Source: Oxalobacteraceae bacterium CAVE-383
GTDB taxonomy: Bacteria; Pseudomonadota; Gammaproteobacteria; Burkholderiales; Burkholderiaceae_D
Assembly: GCA_004134995.1 (NCBI GenBank)
Contig: REGP01000003.1
Location: 124,001 to 188,000 of the forward strand
Length of the DNA: 64,000 bases
Direction of reading: 5' to 3'
In this document: positions 36,958 to 46,600 of the stretch, piece by piece
Layout of the letters: the number at the start of each line of letters is the position of its first letter
Position numbering within the stretch: position 1 is the stretch's first letter
Program-made: the position numbers and the translations under genes
Notes under the pieces: model-generated
Databases searched by the model: none
Told to the model about the DNA's origin: nothing
Seen by the model: only the letters and a program-made list of their open reading frames with translations

Positions 36958-38193
36958 TTAGTTCGCTTTGGTTTGTGCTGCGGGGGCTGCAGCAGCGGCT
37001 GGCGCAGGCTGCTGTGCCGCCGGCGCCTTTGCCGCCTGGGACGGATCCTTCCACGGCACCGGGTTCACGGTGGCGCCCGGCTTGATCTTCTGCAGGCCTT
37101 CCACGATCACGCGATCGCCCTGTTTGACGCCGTCCTTGATGATCCAGACATTGCCCTGCGAGGCGCCGGTCGTGACCGGCTGCGCCACCACCTTGTTGTC
37201 GGCGCCGACCAGCATCACCACCGAGCCGCCGACGTCGCGCACCACGGCCTGTTGCGGCACTGTGAGGGCGTTTTCATCCACGCCTTGCTCCAGCCGCGCG
37301 CGCACATACATGCCCGGCAACAGCGTGCGCTGCGGATTCGGGAATTCGGCGCGCAAAGTGATTTCGCCGGTGCTCTGATCCACGCTCAAATCCGAAAACA
37401 GCAGCTTGCCGGCTTGCGGATAAGGCTGGCCGTCGTCGGTCAGCAGCGTGACCTTGGCCTGGCCGTTGCCGCTTGCTTTGAGCTTGCCGTTGGCCAGCGC
37501 GCGTTTCAGGCTCAACACTTCATTGCTCGATTGCGTCAGGTTGACGTAGATCGGATCGAGTTGCTGGATCAGCGCCAGCTGGGTGACGTCGGCCTGGCCG
37601 ACCAGCGCGCCTTCGGTCACCAGCGCGCGGCCGATGCGGCCCGAAATCGGCGCCGTGACGGTGGCGTAGCCCAGGTTCAGCGCGGCGGTCTGGCGTGCGG
37701 CGCGGGCGGTCAGCACATCGGCTTCGGCGGTTTTCTGGGCGGCGACGGCGTCGTCGTATTCCTGCCGGCTCACCGCATTGACTTCAACCAGCGGCTGGTA
37801 GCGCTTGGCCTTGGCCGATGCCTGCGCGGCGGTGGCTTCGGCGCGCGCCTGTGCGGCCTGCGCGCTGGCGAAGGCGGCCTGCAGCGGGGCGGGATCGATG
37901 CGGAACAGCACGTCGCCGGCCTTGACGTCGCTGCCTTCGCGGAAGGTGCGCTTCAGAATGATGCCGGGCACGCGGGCGCGCACCTGGGCGATGCGGGTGG
38001 CTTCCAGGCGACCCGGCAATTCGTCGCTGATCGCCAGGCGCTGCGGCGCGACGGTGATGATCGAGACCTCGGTCGGCGGCGGGCCGCCGGCGCCTGCATC
38101 GGGTTTTTTGCCGCAGGCAGCCAGGGCGGCCAGGGCAACGACAGTCAGCGCAATGCGCGTATTACGGCTAACCAGGCAACTAACTAAGCTCAT
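36958..38193 (-). CDS. acrA: RND efflux periplasmic adaptor lipoprotein, AcrA/MexA type
   Basis: A 411-residue membrane-fusion lipoprotein. From the ATG at 38193 (MSLVSCLVSRN) the signal peptide ends LAALAACGKK, a lipobox. RVRARVPGIILKRTFREGSDVKAGDVLFRID is split over the lipoyl half-motif, a coiled-coil hairpin (residues about 105-170) follows, then the second lipoyl half, LGYATVTAPISGRIGRALVTEGALV. The C-terminus is Ala/Pro/Gln rich. The frame stays open to 38376, but only the ATG at 38193 gives a proper signal. It is transcribed from the operator region shared with the divergent TetR gene. Confidence 0.92.
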   Translation of the reverse strand: MSLVSCLVSRNTRIALTVVALAALAACGKKPDAGAGGPPPTEVSIITVAPQRLAISDELPGRLEATRIAQVRARVPGIILKRTFREGSDVKAGDVLFRIDPAPLQAAFASAQAAQARAEATAAQASAKAKRYQPLVEVNAVSRQEYDDAVAAQKTAEADVLTARAARQTAALNLGYATVTAPISGRIGRALVTEGALVGQADVTQLALIQQLDPIYVNLTQSSNEVLSLKRALANGKLKASGNGQAKVTLLTDDGQPYPQAGKLLFSDLSVDQSTGEITLRAEFPNPQRTLLPGMYVRARLEQGVDENALTVPQQAVVRDVGGSVVMLVGADNKVVAQPVTTGASQGNVWIIKDGVKQGDRVIVEGLQKIKPGATVNPVPWKDPSQAAKAPAAQQPAPAAAAAPAAQTKAN

Positions 38194-38424
38194 AGAGATC
38201 TCGCACGGTAAAAGTTGATTTGCGGTCCGATCCGAACCGGGGCGCAAGTTGAAAAATAAAAAGTATAGGATACAGACAGTTACTTGGTCCTTACGGACGT
38301 TTACAATTAATTTTGGCGTAGGCAATACCAGTTTTCGCTGGCCGCGGAGCGGTTCGATGCCGCTCCGGTAGGACATGGATCAAGGCAATCAAATTGAATG
38401 GCATCTTGAATCGGATGCTATTAT

Positions 38425-38454
38425 AACTACATACATTCATGAATGTATGTAGTT
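38425..38454. promoter_or_regulatory. AcrR-type operator: perfect 30-bp palindrome
   Basis: Each half reads AACTACATACATTCA, and the second half is its exact complement. The inner 24 bases differ from the Escherichia coli AcrR site (TACATACATTTGTGAATGTATGTA) only at the centre. A minus-strand TATAAT (38420-38425) abuts it, so repressor binding would cover the acrA promoter and control both divergent units. Confidence 0.85.
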
Positions 38455-38502
38455 ACTGAATATAAATTATTGTTGGAATTTGCATTTCCACCGGAATCCC
38501 AG

Positions 38503-39141
38503 ATGGCCAGAAATACCAAGGAAGAGGCTCTCGAAACACGCAATCGCATCCTCGATGCGGCCGAGGAGGTGTTTCATGCGCGCGGCGTTTCACGCACCTC
38601 GCTGGCGGACATCGCCGCGGAGGCCGAGGTGACGCGCGGCGCAATTTATTGGCATTTCGAGAATAAAAGCGATCTGTTCAACGCCATGTGCGAGCGGGTC
38701 CGGCTGCCGCTGGAAACCATGAAGGCGGCCGACAGCGAGTTGTTCGTGGATGATCCGATGGGATTGCTGCTGAGTAATGCGGTGCAGGTGATGCGCCAGG
38801 TCGCGCACGATCCGCGCTCGCGCCGCGTCTTCGATATTCTGTTTTTCAAATGCGAATACGTGGAGCCGGACGATCCGATTGTGGTGCGCCAGCGCGAATG
38901 CTTCATGAGCGGCAAGGAAAAGATCAAGCGGATGCTGACGGAGGCGGTGGCGCTGCGGCAGTTGCCGGCGGATCTGGATATCAACCTGGCCTACGTCATG
39001 GTGCACGCCACGTTTTCAGGGATGTTGTCGGACTGGCTGTTTTGTCCGGCCAATTTCGATTTGTCGCGCGAAACCGAAAATCTGTTTTCGGCTACGATTC
39101 ACGCCTTGCGCACGGCGCCGACCTTGCGTAAGCGGGCCTGA
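38503..39141 (+). CDS. acrR: TetR-family repressor of the efflux operon, AcrR/TtgR type
   Basis: A 212-residue regulator. The N-terminal helix-turn-helix includes TRNRILDAAEEVFHARGV and TSLADIAAEAEVTRGAIYWHFENK (conserved in AcrR/TtgR), and the C-terminal ligand domain resembles TetR_C_2. The open frame starts at 38443 inside the operator; the ATG at 38503 begins at the conserved NTKEEALETR. It probably represses acrAB-oprM and itself, releasing on drug binding. Confidence 0.92.
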   Translation: MARNTKEEALETRNRILDAAEEVFHARGVSRTSLADIAAEAEVTRGAIYWHFENKSDLFNAMCERVRLPLETMKAADSELFVDDPMGLLLSNAVQVMRQVAHDPRSRRVFDILFFKCEYVEPDDPIVVRQRECFMSGKEKIKRMLTEAVALRQLPADLDINLAYVMVHATFSGMLSDWLFCPANFDLSRETENLFSATIHALRTAPTLRKRA

Positions 39142-39266
39142 AGTTGTTGCAAGCCGAGGCGAGGCTGGGTGTTGTGCGAAGTGAGGTAAAGGGGGAGACG
39201 GCCGAAGGCCGGCGGAGGACACGAACGCAGTACAACGCCCAGCCTCGCCTCGGCTTGCAACAGCTT
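39141..39266. repeat. 35-bp inverted repeat between convergent genes
   Basis: Arms at 39141-39175 and 39232-39266 match in 33 of 35 positions. Both mismatches leave G-U pairs in RNA, and the loop is 56 bases with an inner GGCCGAAGGCC hairpin. It fills the whole gap between acrR and the rhodanese gene. There is no U-run, so it is either a rho-type or stem-only transcription barrier, or a REP-like element. Confidence 0.8.
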
Positions 39267-39270
39267 CTTC

Positions 39271-39594
39271 TTAATACATTGCCATTGCCGGATCGACTTG
39301 CTGCGCCCAGGCATGAATGCCGCCGGTGAGGTTGGTGACGTTGGCAAAGCCCTGCCGTTCCAGGAAGGCCGCGACCTGCATGCTGCGCGCGCCGTGATGG
39401 CAGATGCAGATGATTTCCGCTTCCGGATCCAGTTCCTGCATGCGCGCCGGGATGGTGTTCATGGCGATGGGCAGCGAATCCGCAATGCTGCATTTCTCGA
39501 ATTCCCAAGGCTCGCGCACGTCCAGCAATAACGGCGCCGGACGGCCGGCGTCGGCGATCCGGGCAGCCAGTTCAGGGGCGGTCAAATGCTGCAT
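39271..39594 (-). CDS. single-domain rhodanese-like sulfurtransferase
   Basis: A 107-residue rhodanese domain. LLLDVREPWEFE holds the conserved Asp-Arg, and the active-site loop is CHHGARS with the catalytic cysteine near residue 65. VTNLTGGIHAWAQ is the closing family motif. Such proteins move sulfane sulfur in the cytoplasm. It lies 15 bases downstream of pcm and is likely co-transcribed with it. Confidence 0.9.
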   Translation of the reverse strand: MQHLTAPELAARIADAGRPAPLLLDVREPWEFEKCSIADSLPIAMNTIPARMQELDPEAEIICICHHGARSMQVAAFLERQGFANVTNLTGGIHAWAQQVDPAMAMY

Positions 39595-39609
39595 GGCTAT
39601 GTATCGGGC

Positions 39610-40278
39610 TCAGAAGGTGAAGTGGGAAGGCTGGGTCGCGGCGTGCAGCGGCTTGACCACGGTTTCGAACAGTTTGACCGTGTCGTAGATGCGCTCGCCG
39701 GTACGGGTGACGACCTGGGCCGACATTGCCGGCGCCTGGCCGACGAAAGCCACGATGCGGCCGCCGATCTTGATTTGCGACAAAATGCTTTCCGGCAGGA
39801 ACGGCAAGGCGCCGGAAATCACGATCACATCGTATTCGGCCGCGCCGCCTGCTTCGCCGGCCGGCCAGCCTTGGGCGCCGTTGCCCAGTTGCACGTCGAC
39901 ATTGGCGATGCCGTAGGCCGACAGGTTCTGCTGGGCCTGCGAGCGGATGGCCGGATCGATTTCCACCGTGGTCACCTGGCGCGCCTTGTGCGCCAGCAGC
40001 GCCGCCATGTAACCGGAGCCGGTGCCGATTTCCAGCACATGTTCGTGTTTCTTGACCGCGGCGGCCTGCAGCACGCGCGCTTCAACCTTCGGCTGCAGCA
40101 TGTTTTCGCCGCCCGGCAGCGGGATTTCGGTATCCATGAATGCCAGGCCCTTATAGGCGGCGGGGACGAAATCTTCGCGTTTGACCACCATCAACAAGTC
40201 CAGCACGTCCTGTTCCAACACATTCCAGGGGCGGATTTGCTGTTCGATCATGTTGAAGCGGGCTTGTTCAGTGTTCAT
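39610..40278 (-). CDS. pcm: protein-L-isoaspartate O-methyltransferase family protein
   Basis: A 222-residue methyltransferase that may repair isoaspartyl residues. MIEQQIRPWNVLEQ is at the N-terminus. The SAM-binding HVLEIGTGSGYMAALLA is near residue 80, and YDVIVISGALPFLP is post-motif II. The N-terminal pattern and LPGGENMLQPKVEARVLQ match the betaproteobacterial Pcm-like branch, in which several usual catalytic residues vary, so the activity is likely but not certain. Confidence 0.85.
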   Translation of the reverse strand: MNTEQARFNMIEQQIRPWNVLEQDVLDLLMVVKREDFVPAAYKGLAFMDTEIPLPGGENMLQPKVEARVLQAAAVKKHEHVLEIGTGSGYMAALLAHKARQVTTVEIDPAIRSQAQQNLSAYGIANVDVQLGNGAQGWPAGEAGGAAEYDVIVISGALPFLPESILSQIKIGGRIVAFVGQAPAMSAQVVTRTGERIYDTVKLFETVVKPLHAATQPSHFTF

Positions 40279-40444
40279 TTGAGTCGCTCGATGGGTAAAA
40301 AGTGGAAACCGGAATAATGCAGCATTTTATCATCGCAAAATCGTGGCGTCCGGCCAATATCGGAAGTATGATCAAATCCAACTTTTCCGGGCAGGCGATG
40401 CAATGAATGGGCGCCGGTTGTCGGCAGGCTGGATTTAGGGTTAC

Positions 40445-40711
40445 ATGGATTGCAGAGAACATTGCGGCGCGTGCTGCACCGCGCCGTCGATTACCAGCGC
40501 CATCCCCGGCATGCCCGGCGGCAAGCCTGCCGGGGTGCGCTGCATTCAGCTGGCGGCGGACAATCGCTGCCTGATCTTCGGCCGCCCCGAGCGGCCGTCG
40601 TTCTGCGCGGGTTTGCAGGCCTCGCGCGAAATGTGCGGCGAAACGCGCGAAGCGGCCATGATCTGGCTGACGGCGCTGGAGCTGGCCACGCGGCCCGGGC
40701 AATCAGTCTGA
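40445..40711 (+). CDS. YkgJ-type cysteine-cluster protein
   Basis: An 88-residue small protein with the CxxHCGACC-like start (CREHCGACC), then [15 protein letters not shown] and a further Cys in [13 protein letters not shown]. These cysteines match the YkgJ/UPF0153 pattern, thought to bind zinc or an iron-sulfur cluster. Function is unknown. It is divergent from pcm and stands alone. Confidence 0.8.
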   Translation: MDCREHCGACCTAPSITSAIPGMPGGKPAGVRCIQLAADNRCLIFGRPERPSFCAGLQASREMCGETREAAMIWLTALELATRPGQSV

Positions 40712-40768
40712 ACATACGCCCGGGAGCCGGCCGGATATCGATCCAGGCATCAACCCGAGCATTCAGCC

Positions 40769-40796
40769 TAAGCATCAACCTAAGCATCAACCTAAG
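40769..40796. repeat. short 12-bp tandem repeat
   Basis: TAAGCATCAACC occurs twice in tandem with degenerate copies on the left. It lies in the gap between the YkgJ-type gene and uppP. Confidence 0.6.
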
Positions 40797-40944
40797 TGAG
40801 AGCTAAGGCTTCACCGATAAAGTGGTCGGAAGCGTTTCCCCGTGTCAGGCAAGGCCCCGGCACGGTAGAATAGCGAAAATTCACGCCGATTCATGCCAAT
40901 TTTTTCCGCGCATCTTCCTTCAATTCCACTTTCCAACGGTACGC

Positions 40945-41799
40945 ATGGACACAATACTGGTAATCAAAGCGATCATCATGGGCATCGTCGAAGGACTCAC
41001 CGAGTTCCTGCCGATTTCCTCCACCGGCCACCTGATTCTCGCCGGCAGTCTGCTGGACTTCACCAGCCCCGCATTTCCGAAAGAAAAAGCCGATGTCTTC
41101 GAGATCGTGATCCAGGCCGGCGCCATTCTCGCCGTGTGCTGGGAATACCGCGCCCGCATCGCGGCCGTGCTGGGCGGGCTGTTTTCCGAGCGCAAATCGC
41201 AGCGCCTCGCCATCAATCTGATCGTGGCGTTCCTGCCGGCGGCGATCCTCGGCGTATTGTTCAGCAAGGCCATCAAGGCGCATCTGTTTTCGGCGGTGCC
41301 GGTGGCTACCGCGTTCATCGTCGGCGGCCTGATCATCCTGTGGGTGGAGCGGCGCCACCACAAGGGCGGCGCGCGCGATTTCGCCCGCATCGAAACGGTG
41401 GACGACATGTCGGTGGTGGACGCATTCAAGGTCGGCTGCGCCCAGATGTTCGCGCTGATTCCCGGCACCAGCCGTTCCGGCGCGACCATCATCGGCGGCA
41501 TGCTGTTCGGCCTGTCGCGCAAGGCGGCGACCGAATTCTCGTTCTTCCTGGCGATCCCGACCCTGTTCGGCGCCACCGTTTATTCCCTGTACAAGGCGCG
41601 CGCGCTGCTGGAATCTTCCGACGTGCCGCTGTTCACCGTCGGCACCCTGGCCGCATTCTTTTCGGCTTTCCTGTGCGTGCGGTGGCTGCTGCGCTACATC
41701 AGCAATCATGATTTCACCCTGTTCGCCTGGTACCGCATCGCCTTCGGCATCGTGATCCTGCTTACCGCCTATTACGGCCTGGTGGTCTGGGCGGATTGA
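40945..41799 (+). CDS. uppP: undecaprenyl-diphosphatase
   Basis: A 284-residue membrane phosphatase (BacA/UppP) that recycles undecaprenyl diphosphate for peptidoglycan and surface-glycan synthesis. [17 protein letters not shown] near residue 15 and [15 protein letters not shown] near residue 178 are the two active-site motifs, and about eight membrane helices are visible. The ATG at 40945 is chosen over an upstream start because it places [10 protein letters not shown] at the usual N-terminus. Its stop shares a base with the recQ start. Confidence 0.95.
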   Translation: MDTILVIKAIIMGIVEGLTEFLPISSTGHLILAGSLLDFTSPAFPKEKADVFEIVIQAGAILAVCWEYRARIAAVLGGLFSERKSQRLAINLIVAFLPAAILGVLFSKAIKAHLFSAVPVATAFIVGGLIILWVERRHHKGGARDFARIETVDDMSVVDAFKVGCAQMFALIPGTSRSGATIIGGMLFGLSRKAATEFSFFLAIPTLFGATVYSLYKARALLESSDVPLFTVGTLAAFFSAFLCVRWLLRYISNHDFTLFAWYRIAFGIVILLTAYYGLVVWAD

Positions 41800-43646
41800 T
41801 GTCATCGGTAATGGAACGCCAGCCGGCGCAGGACGGCAAAAGCGCCAGGGCGCTTGAAATCCTGCAGACGGTATTCGGTTATCCCTCGTTTCGCGGCGAG
41901 CAGCAGGCGATCGTGGAGCAGGTGCTGGGCGGCGGCGATGCATTGGTGCTGATGCCGACCGGCGGCGGCAAGTCGCTGTGCTATCAGATTCCGGCGCTGG
42001 TGCGCGACGGCGTCGGCGTGGTGGTGTCGCCGCTGATCGCCCTGATGCAGGACCAGGTCGACGCCCTCGCCGAAGTCGGCGTGCGCGCCGCCTTTCTCAA
42101 CTCCACGCAAACCTACGAAGAAGCGTCCGAGATCGAACGCCGCGTGCGGCGCGGCGAGATCGATCTGGTGTACGTCGCGCCGGAACGCCTGATGACGCCG
42201 CGCTGCCTCGATCTGCTGGAGCAGTCGAATATTGCGCTGTTCGCGATCGACGAGGCGCATTGCGTATCGCAATGGGGCCACGATTTCCGGCCCGAATACA
42301 TCAAGCTGTCGGTGCTGCACGAACGCTTTCCGCACGTGCCGCGCATCGCGCTGACCGCCACCGCCGACGGCCAGACCCGCGAAGAAATCATCCGCCGCCT
42401 GCAACTGGAAGAGGCGCGCCAGTTCGTGGCCTCGTTCGATCGCCCGAACATCCGCTATCAGATCGTCGAAAAGGCCAACGGCCGCAAGCAGTTGCTCGAT
42501 TTCATCCAGGGCGCGCACAGCGGCGAGGCCGGCATCGTGTATTGCCTGTCGCGCAAGAAGGTGGAAGAAACCGCCGAATTCTTGGCCGAGAACGGCATCG
42601 CCGCCTTGCCGTATCACGCCGGCATGGATTACCAGAAACGCACCGCGCATCAGGCCCGCTTTCTGCGCGAGGAAAGCATCGTGATGGTCGCCACCATTGC
42701 GTTCGGGATGGGCATCGACAAGCCGGACGTGCGTTTTGTCGCGCATCTGGATCTGCCGAAAAGCATCGAAGGCTATTACCAGGAAACCGGCCGCGCCGGA
42801 CGCGACGGCGGGCCCGCCGAAGCCTGGATGGCCTATGGCCTGCAGGACGTGGTGCAGCAGCGCCGCATGATCGAAGAATCCGACGCCGACGAAACCTTCA
42901 AGCGCGTGCTCGGCGTCAAGCTCGACGCCATGCTGGGCCTGTGCGAAACGCTGGAATGCCGGCGCATGCGGCTGCTGGAATACTTCGGCCAGAGCGCCGC
43001 GCCTTGCGGCAATTGCGACACCTGCCTGTCGCCGCCGGTGTCGTTCGACGCCACCGTGATGGTGCAGAAATTATTATCGACCGTATATCGCGTCGAACAG
43101 CGTTTCGGCGCCGGCCACGTGCTCGACGTGCTGCGCGGCGTCGAATCGGACAAGGTCAAACAATGGCGCCACGACCAGCTTTCCACCTTCGGCATCGGCA
43201 ACGCCGGCAGCGAAGCGGAATGGCGCGCCATCCTGCGCCAGTCGATTGCGCTGGGTTTGCTGACGGTCGACTACGACGCCTACAACGCGCTCAAGCTGAC
43301 CGACGCGGCGCGCCCGGTGCTGACCGGCAAGCAGCAGGTGCAATTGCGGCAGTACCAGAAGCCGGTCAAAACCGCGCGCGTCTCTTCCAAATCCAAGGGC
43401 TTCGCCGAATCCGGCCTGTCCGCGGACGAACAGCTTATCTTCGAGAAGCTGCGCTGGTGGCGCGTCGAAACCGCGCGGGCGCACAATGTGCCGGCCTACG
43501 TCATTTTCAATGACGCCACCATGCGCGAAATCGCGAGGACAAAGCCCGGCTCATTGGCCGACCTGCGCGGCGTGAGCGGCGTCGGCGAGAAGAAGCTGGA
43601 AAGCTATGGCCAGGAAATCATTGCATTGATCGCGGAATTTTCCTGA
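41799..43646 (+). CDS. recQ: ATP-dependent DNA helicase RecQ
   Basis: A 615-residue helicase. Walker A TGGGKSLCYQIPAL is near residue 52 and the DEAH box is AIDEAHCVSQWGHDFRPEY. Motif VI is ETGRAGRDG, the zinc cluster CxxCxxC is AAPCGNCDTC, and the winged-helix and C-terminal HRDC domain (LRGVSGVGEKKLESYG) are complete. Its role is recombination and fork repair. The start ATG overlaps the uppP stop (TGATG). Confidence 0.95.
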   Translation: MSSVMERQPAQDGKSARALEILQTVFGYPSFRGEQQAIVEQVLGGGDALVLMPTGGGKSLCYQIPALVRDGVGVVVSPLIALMQDQVDALAEVGVRAAFLNSTQTYEEASEIERRVRRGEIDLVYVAPERLMTPRCLDLLEQSNIALFAIDEAHCVSQWGHDFRPEYIKLSVLHERFPHVPRIALTATADGQTREEIIRRLQLEEARQFVASFDRPNIRYQIVEKANGRKQLLDFIQGAHSGEAGIVYCLSRKKVEETAEFLAENGIAALPYHAGMDYQKRTAHQARFLREESIVMVATIAFGMGIDKPDVRFVAHLDLPKSIEGYYQETGRAGRDGGPAEAWMAYGLQDVVQQRRMIEESDADETFKRVLGVKLDAMLGLCETLECRRMRLLEYFGQSAAPCGNCDTCLSPPVSFDATVMVQKLLSTVYRVEQRFGAGHVLDVLRGVESDKVKQWRHDQLSTFGIGNAGSEAEWRAILRQSIALGLLTVDYDAYNALKLTDAARPVLTGKQQVQLRQYQKPVKTARVSSKSKGFAESGLSADEQLIFEKLRWWRVETARAHNVPAYVIFNDATMREIARTKPGSLADLRGVSGVGEKKLESYGQEIIALIAEFS

Positions 43647-43668
43647 TGGCGCTAATGGCCCGCGCTAT

Positions 43669-46600
43669 TCACAGGCATAGAAGGTTCGAGCAGCCCTCTT
43701 CCTCGGGAATAGTCTGGAGCGGTTCCGCCGCGGCAACCGGCGCCGGCTGCGCGCCGGTCTCCAATATGCGTTTCAAATAGCCGTTTTCGCTGACCATTGC
43801 CCGTGTCACGGCAGACTGGATCGCCAGATAGGCATTTGGATTTTGCGTCAGCGCGGCACAAATGCGTCTGGGCGACGGATCGCCGATCTGCCGCAATACC
43901 AGGTTTTCGAACATGACGCCGGCGCCGCGTTCATGGAATCCGCTTTTCAACGGCAGATGATAGACATTCGGGGACAGATCGTGCAAAAACAGGTCTACCA
44001 TTGCCCCCACAAACTGGCGCATCGGCCCGAGCAGTTCCAATCCTTGTTCAGAGTAATAATGAATTTCTTCACTATTCAGTAATAATTTTCCTGAATTCTC
44101 CGCGATATGGAATGCATGCCGGTTCATTCCTTCATAAAGGAGATAATGCGACGCGAAACTCTCGACTTCGATCCGCACGCGCGCCGTGCGCGATTTGGTA
44201 TGCCATGCGGTGGCCATCTTCAGAAACATCCTGCTGCCCCGGATCAGCGTGTTGAGCTTGCCGCGAAGATGCAGCCGGGCCGGCGCGGAGAATGCATCGG
44301 CGATCTGATTGAAGATATGCGCGGTGTTGCCGGGAGCAAGTTTTCCGAATGAAGAAAAAACGCCTTCATATGCCAGCGCCTGGCGCACGGTGGCGCGTTC
44401 GGCCACCGGCTGTCCGAACAGCCGCATGGTGGACGGATATACGCGCTGCGCATCCAACGCGGCGTCAAGATAGAGGTCTTCGATGGCGGCCCAGTCATTG
44501 TTTTTTCGCAGCGTCCGGCCCCAATTCCTGACGTTCGCCTCGGTCGCGCCGGCTTCCAGTTCCGGCGGCACGATATAGGTTGTGCGCGGCAGTATCGGCG
44601 GCAAATCGCCCAGCTCGTTCAATATGCGATTGGTCAGAAAAACCGTCGCGCCCCGGTGTGTCGTCATTTTCGACAAAGTCGGATCGAAGGTATCGGTCAT
44701 CCAATGCATGGCTTCGTGCACCCACATGCGGCTGCGCTGGAAGGGTTCGGTGCCGCGCGGCGAGGTATAGCGCAGCTTGGCGAGCTCCTCGTCGCTGATG
44801 AACCAGAGGCTGGAGTGCTCTTCATGCGGATGCTCGGCCTCGAATTCGAGCCGGCAGGCTTGCTTGCCCTTCGCGACTTTCTGGAAGACGCCGTTGATGA
44901 TCGTCGATGCGGTCTCTGAACGTTCATAGGCCGTTATCCAGAAACGTATGAACTCCTCATAGAGCGGATGGCTGCCGGGTTTGAAGATGGTTCGAATGAT
45001 ATCCGCGGGCTCCCTGCTTCTCACGCGGATTCCCGGCAATTTCATGAGCTGGCGCCAATAGTCCATTGTTTCCGATACCGTTATGCGCCGGGCGATCCGG
45101 GCCCAGGGAATGGTTCCGTCCGCAAACCGCAGTCCATCGGCGCGTTTCAATTGGCGGTAGCGTTGCGTGTCGGCTTCGAATACGATAAGCGGCGCATCCG
45201 GGATGACGTTGCCGCGCAGGTCGGTCTCGATGAAGGTATTGCCACCCTCGACGGCGCGCGCCGGCGTTGCATGGTCGTCGCCTTCCAGGAACAGCATCCG
45301 ATAGGAGCGATCACCGGGAGCATGGGCGGCTTCCACCGATTTTGGATGGGTTTGCCCCGCCTCGGCCACTTCTGCTGTCTCGGCCACCTCCGTCACCTCC
45401 GCCGTTTCCGCATGCACGTCGAATACATCCGCGTCAACCATGATGGATTGCCGCGCCAATTGACCGGCCTCGGCTTCCGGCATGACCGTTTGCATATCTT
45501 GCAGCATCTGTGCGCCGGCATGTTCCCCGGCGGTCATGCGGGATTGGCCGAACAGAACCATTTCGGCGTCCCGCGCCAGTTGCCGGCGAAGCAGTGTCTC
45601 GGCGCCAGCGCCCAACAATGTCAATATTGCATCTTCGCCAAAATGCATGGCGCCGTCGAACGCGCGATGCTTATCGCCCAGGCGAATGCCTTCTTCGATA
45701 TCGTACAGAGGAATGATAAAAGGCAGCAGCCCCAGTATTTCCCTTGGCTTGCCGCTGGCGAATGCTTCGACAATCGTCTTCACCGTGGGGCTGCCGAACA
45801 GACTCTCCAGGATCGCGAACAGCGCGTCGGATAATGGTTCCGGAGGCAGGGCGGCGACATCGCGCACAAGCAGATTTCCGGTCTCCTGAAGCTGCCGATC
45901 GGTAAATGCCTTGCCCTTCGTTCGAAATATTTCCTTGCTTTTCGCGACGATGACGGGGTGCGCCCGCAGCGTCCGTTCCGCCTCTTTCCGCAATGCGGCC
46001 CGTTCGTCCGCGGCGTTGATGGTCAAGTTCCTGAATGTCATTGCGGCCATGCCGTGCGGTGCGCTTGCGCATCGCTTGAATTCCGCAAGCGGCGCGTTGC
46101 GTACCACTAACGGGAGCCGGCCCGGCAGATGATTGAAATGGACAAATTCGGTTTTATCGAGATCTTCCGTGCGCATTCCCAACTTGCCCTGCAATACCTG
46201 GAGTATCAGGAAGTCTTCGTCGTAGCGCGGATAAGGCGCGTGCGCCAGCAGGCGTTCATTGAAATAGTCCGCCAATTGCCGATGCAGATCCTCCGTGCCG
46301 CGATAGGAGATGGTTTCCGGCGCGGCGAGTCTGTGCTGGATATACGATTGCGCCATCAGATAGATTTCCATGGGCCCCTCCCGCACCAGCGTTTGCAATG
46401 CTGCGATCCGTGAGGACCGTGAAGGCAATGCGAGGATATCCTCCATCCGCCGCAGGGTCGTGGCGACGTCGGGCATCGTCCCTGAATCGGCTTCGCTCAT
46501 CATCGTGGCCATGCGCGAGTAGATGCGCAGGGAGAGTTGCGTGCCGGCGTCATCGGAAGAGGCCGCATCCGTCAGTAATACGCCGCTGCCGGCGGCCAGA

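Noticed and set aside
33785-36961. 1058-codon plus-strand open frame opposite acrB
   Set aside because: It mirrors a clear AcrB gene, is extremely rich in His/Arg/Gln/Ala as expected from an antisense frame of GC-rich DNA, and shows no motif.
36973-38187. 404-codon plus-strand frame opposite acrA
   Set aside because: Antisense shadow of the adaptor gene with biased composition.
40745-40796. Possible CRISPR-like or regulatory repeat array before uppP
   Set aside because: Only two exact 12-bp units in direct contact, without spacers; a simple tandem duplication.
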